Shown piece by piece: positions 63,635 to 64,000 of a DNA stretch of 64,000 nt. Position 1 is the stretch's first letter. Every line of letters starts with the position of its first letter. The stretch is from Aliidiomarina sanyensis (lineage in GTDB: Bacteria > Pseudomonadota > Gammaproteobacteria > Enterobacterales > Alteromonadaceae). The position numbers were made by a program, and so were the translations under genes. The notes under the pieces were generated by a model. That model searched no databases. It worked only from the letters and a program-made list of their open reading frames with translations, and had not been told where the DNA came from. Where the stretch lies: NCBI RefSeq assembly GCF_003987175.1, contig NZ_PIPM01000002.1, positions 186,001 through 250,000 of the forward strand, written 5' to 3'.

Positions 63635-64000
63635 GACCGATCTCCTCTTCTTGCTCGGGGTAGGAGCAACATGGTGTAGTGCAACGAATAGTTATAATTT
63701 TTATAGGTACATCAAAAGTTTATAACCGTTAAAGATGAACTCTTTATGACGGTTTCGTCAACATTTCGAGTTGTGGGCTCGAAAGAAGTCCAAACCACGA
63801 TGAGTTTCAATCATCTTTACGATAACTTTATATAATAATTCTAGGGATCATTGCGATGAGGGAAAACCCCTGATCTTTGAATTATTGTTAAATTATTGAG
63901 GTGGCTTTGATTATTTTCTGATCAGCGCAGAACAAACGCGCACAAGTTGTCTAATTTTTAGACGCTTTTTGCGCGTCCAATGCGTTTGATCCCAAATGAT
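63635..64000. other. Upstream region of flhDC: no gene, promoter and hairpins
   Basis: These 366 AT-rich bases, running to the window edge, have no credible reading frame. On the minus strand a candidate -35 TTGACG (63756-63761) stands 17 bases before a weak -10 TCATCT. AT-rich blocks near 63690-63720 and 63830-63890 could bind global regulators. Two palindromes lie at 63949-63977. I see no clear CRP site. Confidence 0.5.
63949..63977. repeat. Two adjoining inverted repeats upstream of flhD
   Basis: GTCTAA-TTT-TTAGAC (63949-63963) and GACGC-N7-GCGTC (63961-63977) are perfect palindromes that share the bases GAC. Neither is followed by a T-run on either strand, so they are more likely binding sites or RNA structures than terminators. 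Confidence 0.45.

Noticed and set aside
1-64000. Search for CRISPR arrays, tRNA/rRNA genes, insertion sequences, prophage and attachment sites
   Set aside because: Reading through the window I found no regular spacer-repeat arrays, no transposase or integrase frames and no tRNA-like cloverleaf; a covariance-model scan would be needed to exclude small RNAs.

Overview
The window looks like the chromosome of a mid-GC, Gram-negative gammaproteobacterium. RlmJ, ChaC, HemN, Dcp, CpdB, an E. coli-type (class II) cellulose operon with bcsE/F/G, and FlhDC all point that way. A halotolerant or marine relative of the Oceanospirillales/Halomonas type would fit, but I cannot name the genus. Genes are densely packed; several convergent pairs share or abut their stop codons. 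I see no tRNA, rRNA, CRISPR array or insertion sequence.

Layout. 1-4.6 kb: a minus-strand copper/silver efflux operon (small Cys/His/Met-rich protein, then cusC-cusB-cusA, with cusA cut by the window edge). 4.7-10 kb: mixed single genes (small membrane protein, EVE protein, GST, YeiH-type permease, DUF4097-like repeat protein, fatty-acid-hydroxylase family protein, DUF1499 protein). 10-23 kb: a complete cellulose locus, bcsRQABZC on the minus strand and bcsEFG divergent on the plus strand. 23-27.3 kb: an oxidoreductase cassette (SDR, aldehyde dehydrogenase, Tat-signal small subunit, GMC oxidoreductase) coupled to the end of bcsG. 27.3-31 kb: SirB2-like protein, hemN with a candidate FNR/Anr box, DUF4153 protein. 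31-36.3 kb: an operon of an ArsR regulator with the two cysteines of BigR/YgaV-type persulfide sensors, a DUF2892 protein and an RND pump, ending in a strong terminator. 36.3-40.8 kb: acyltransferase, fused E1 2-oxoacid dehydrogenase and glutaryl-CoA dehydrogenase. 40.9-53.9 kb: housekeeping and envelope genes, including an NRAMP pseudogene, an OmpA-family porin with a near-consensus promoter, cpdB, rlmJ, a DUF389 protein, dcp and a serine hydrolase. 53.9-64 kb: a minus-strand flagellar regulon head, flhDC-motAB-flhBAF-(FlhG-like)-fliA.

How the genes work together. FlhDC would switch on flagellar genes. FliA (sigma-28), encoded at the far end of the cluster, would then drive motAB from an almost perfect sigma-28 promoter found between flhC and motA. 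The cellulose genes form the opposing sessile programme: BcsA carries a PilZ domain and BcsE an RxGD c-di-GMP site, so both should answer to cyclic di-GMP.

Most unusual point. The slot between flhF and fliA, normally occupied by the MinD-like ATPase FlhG, holds a 178-residue protein. It keeps the N-terminal DQAxxLR motif by which FlhG activates FlhF, but has no Walker A motif. The FlhF beside it carries an extra C-terminal region of about 365 residues. This suggests a remodelled FlhF/FlhG module working under FlhDC control.
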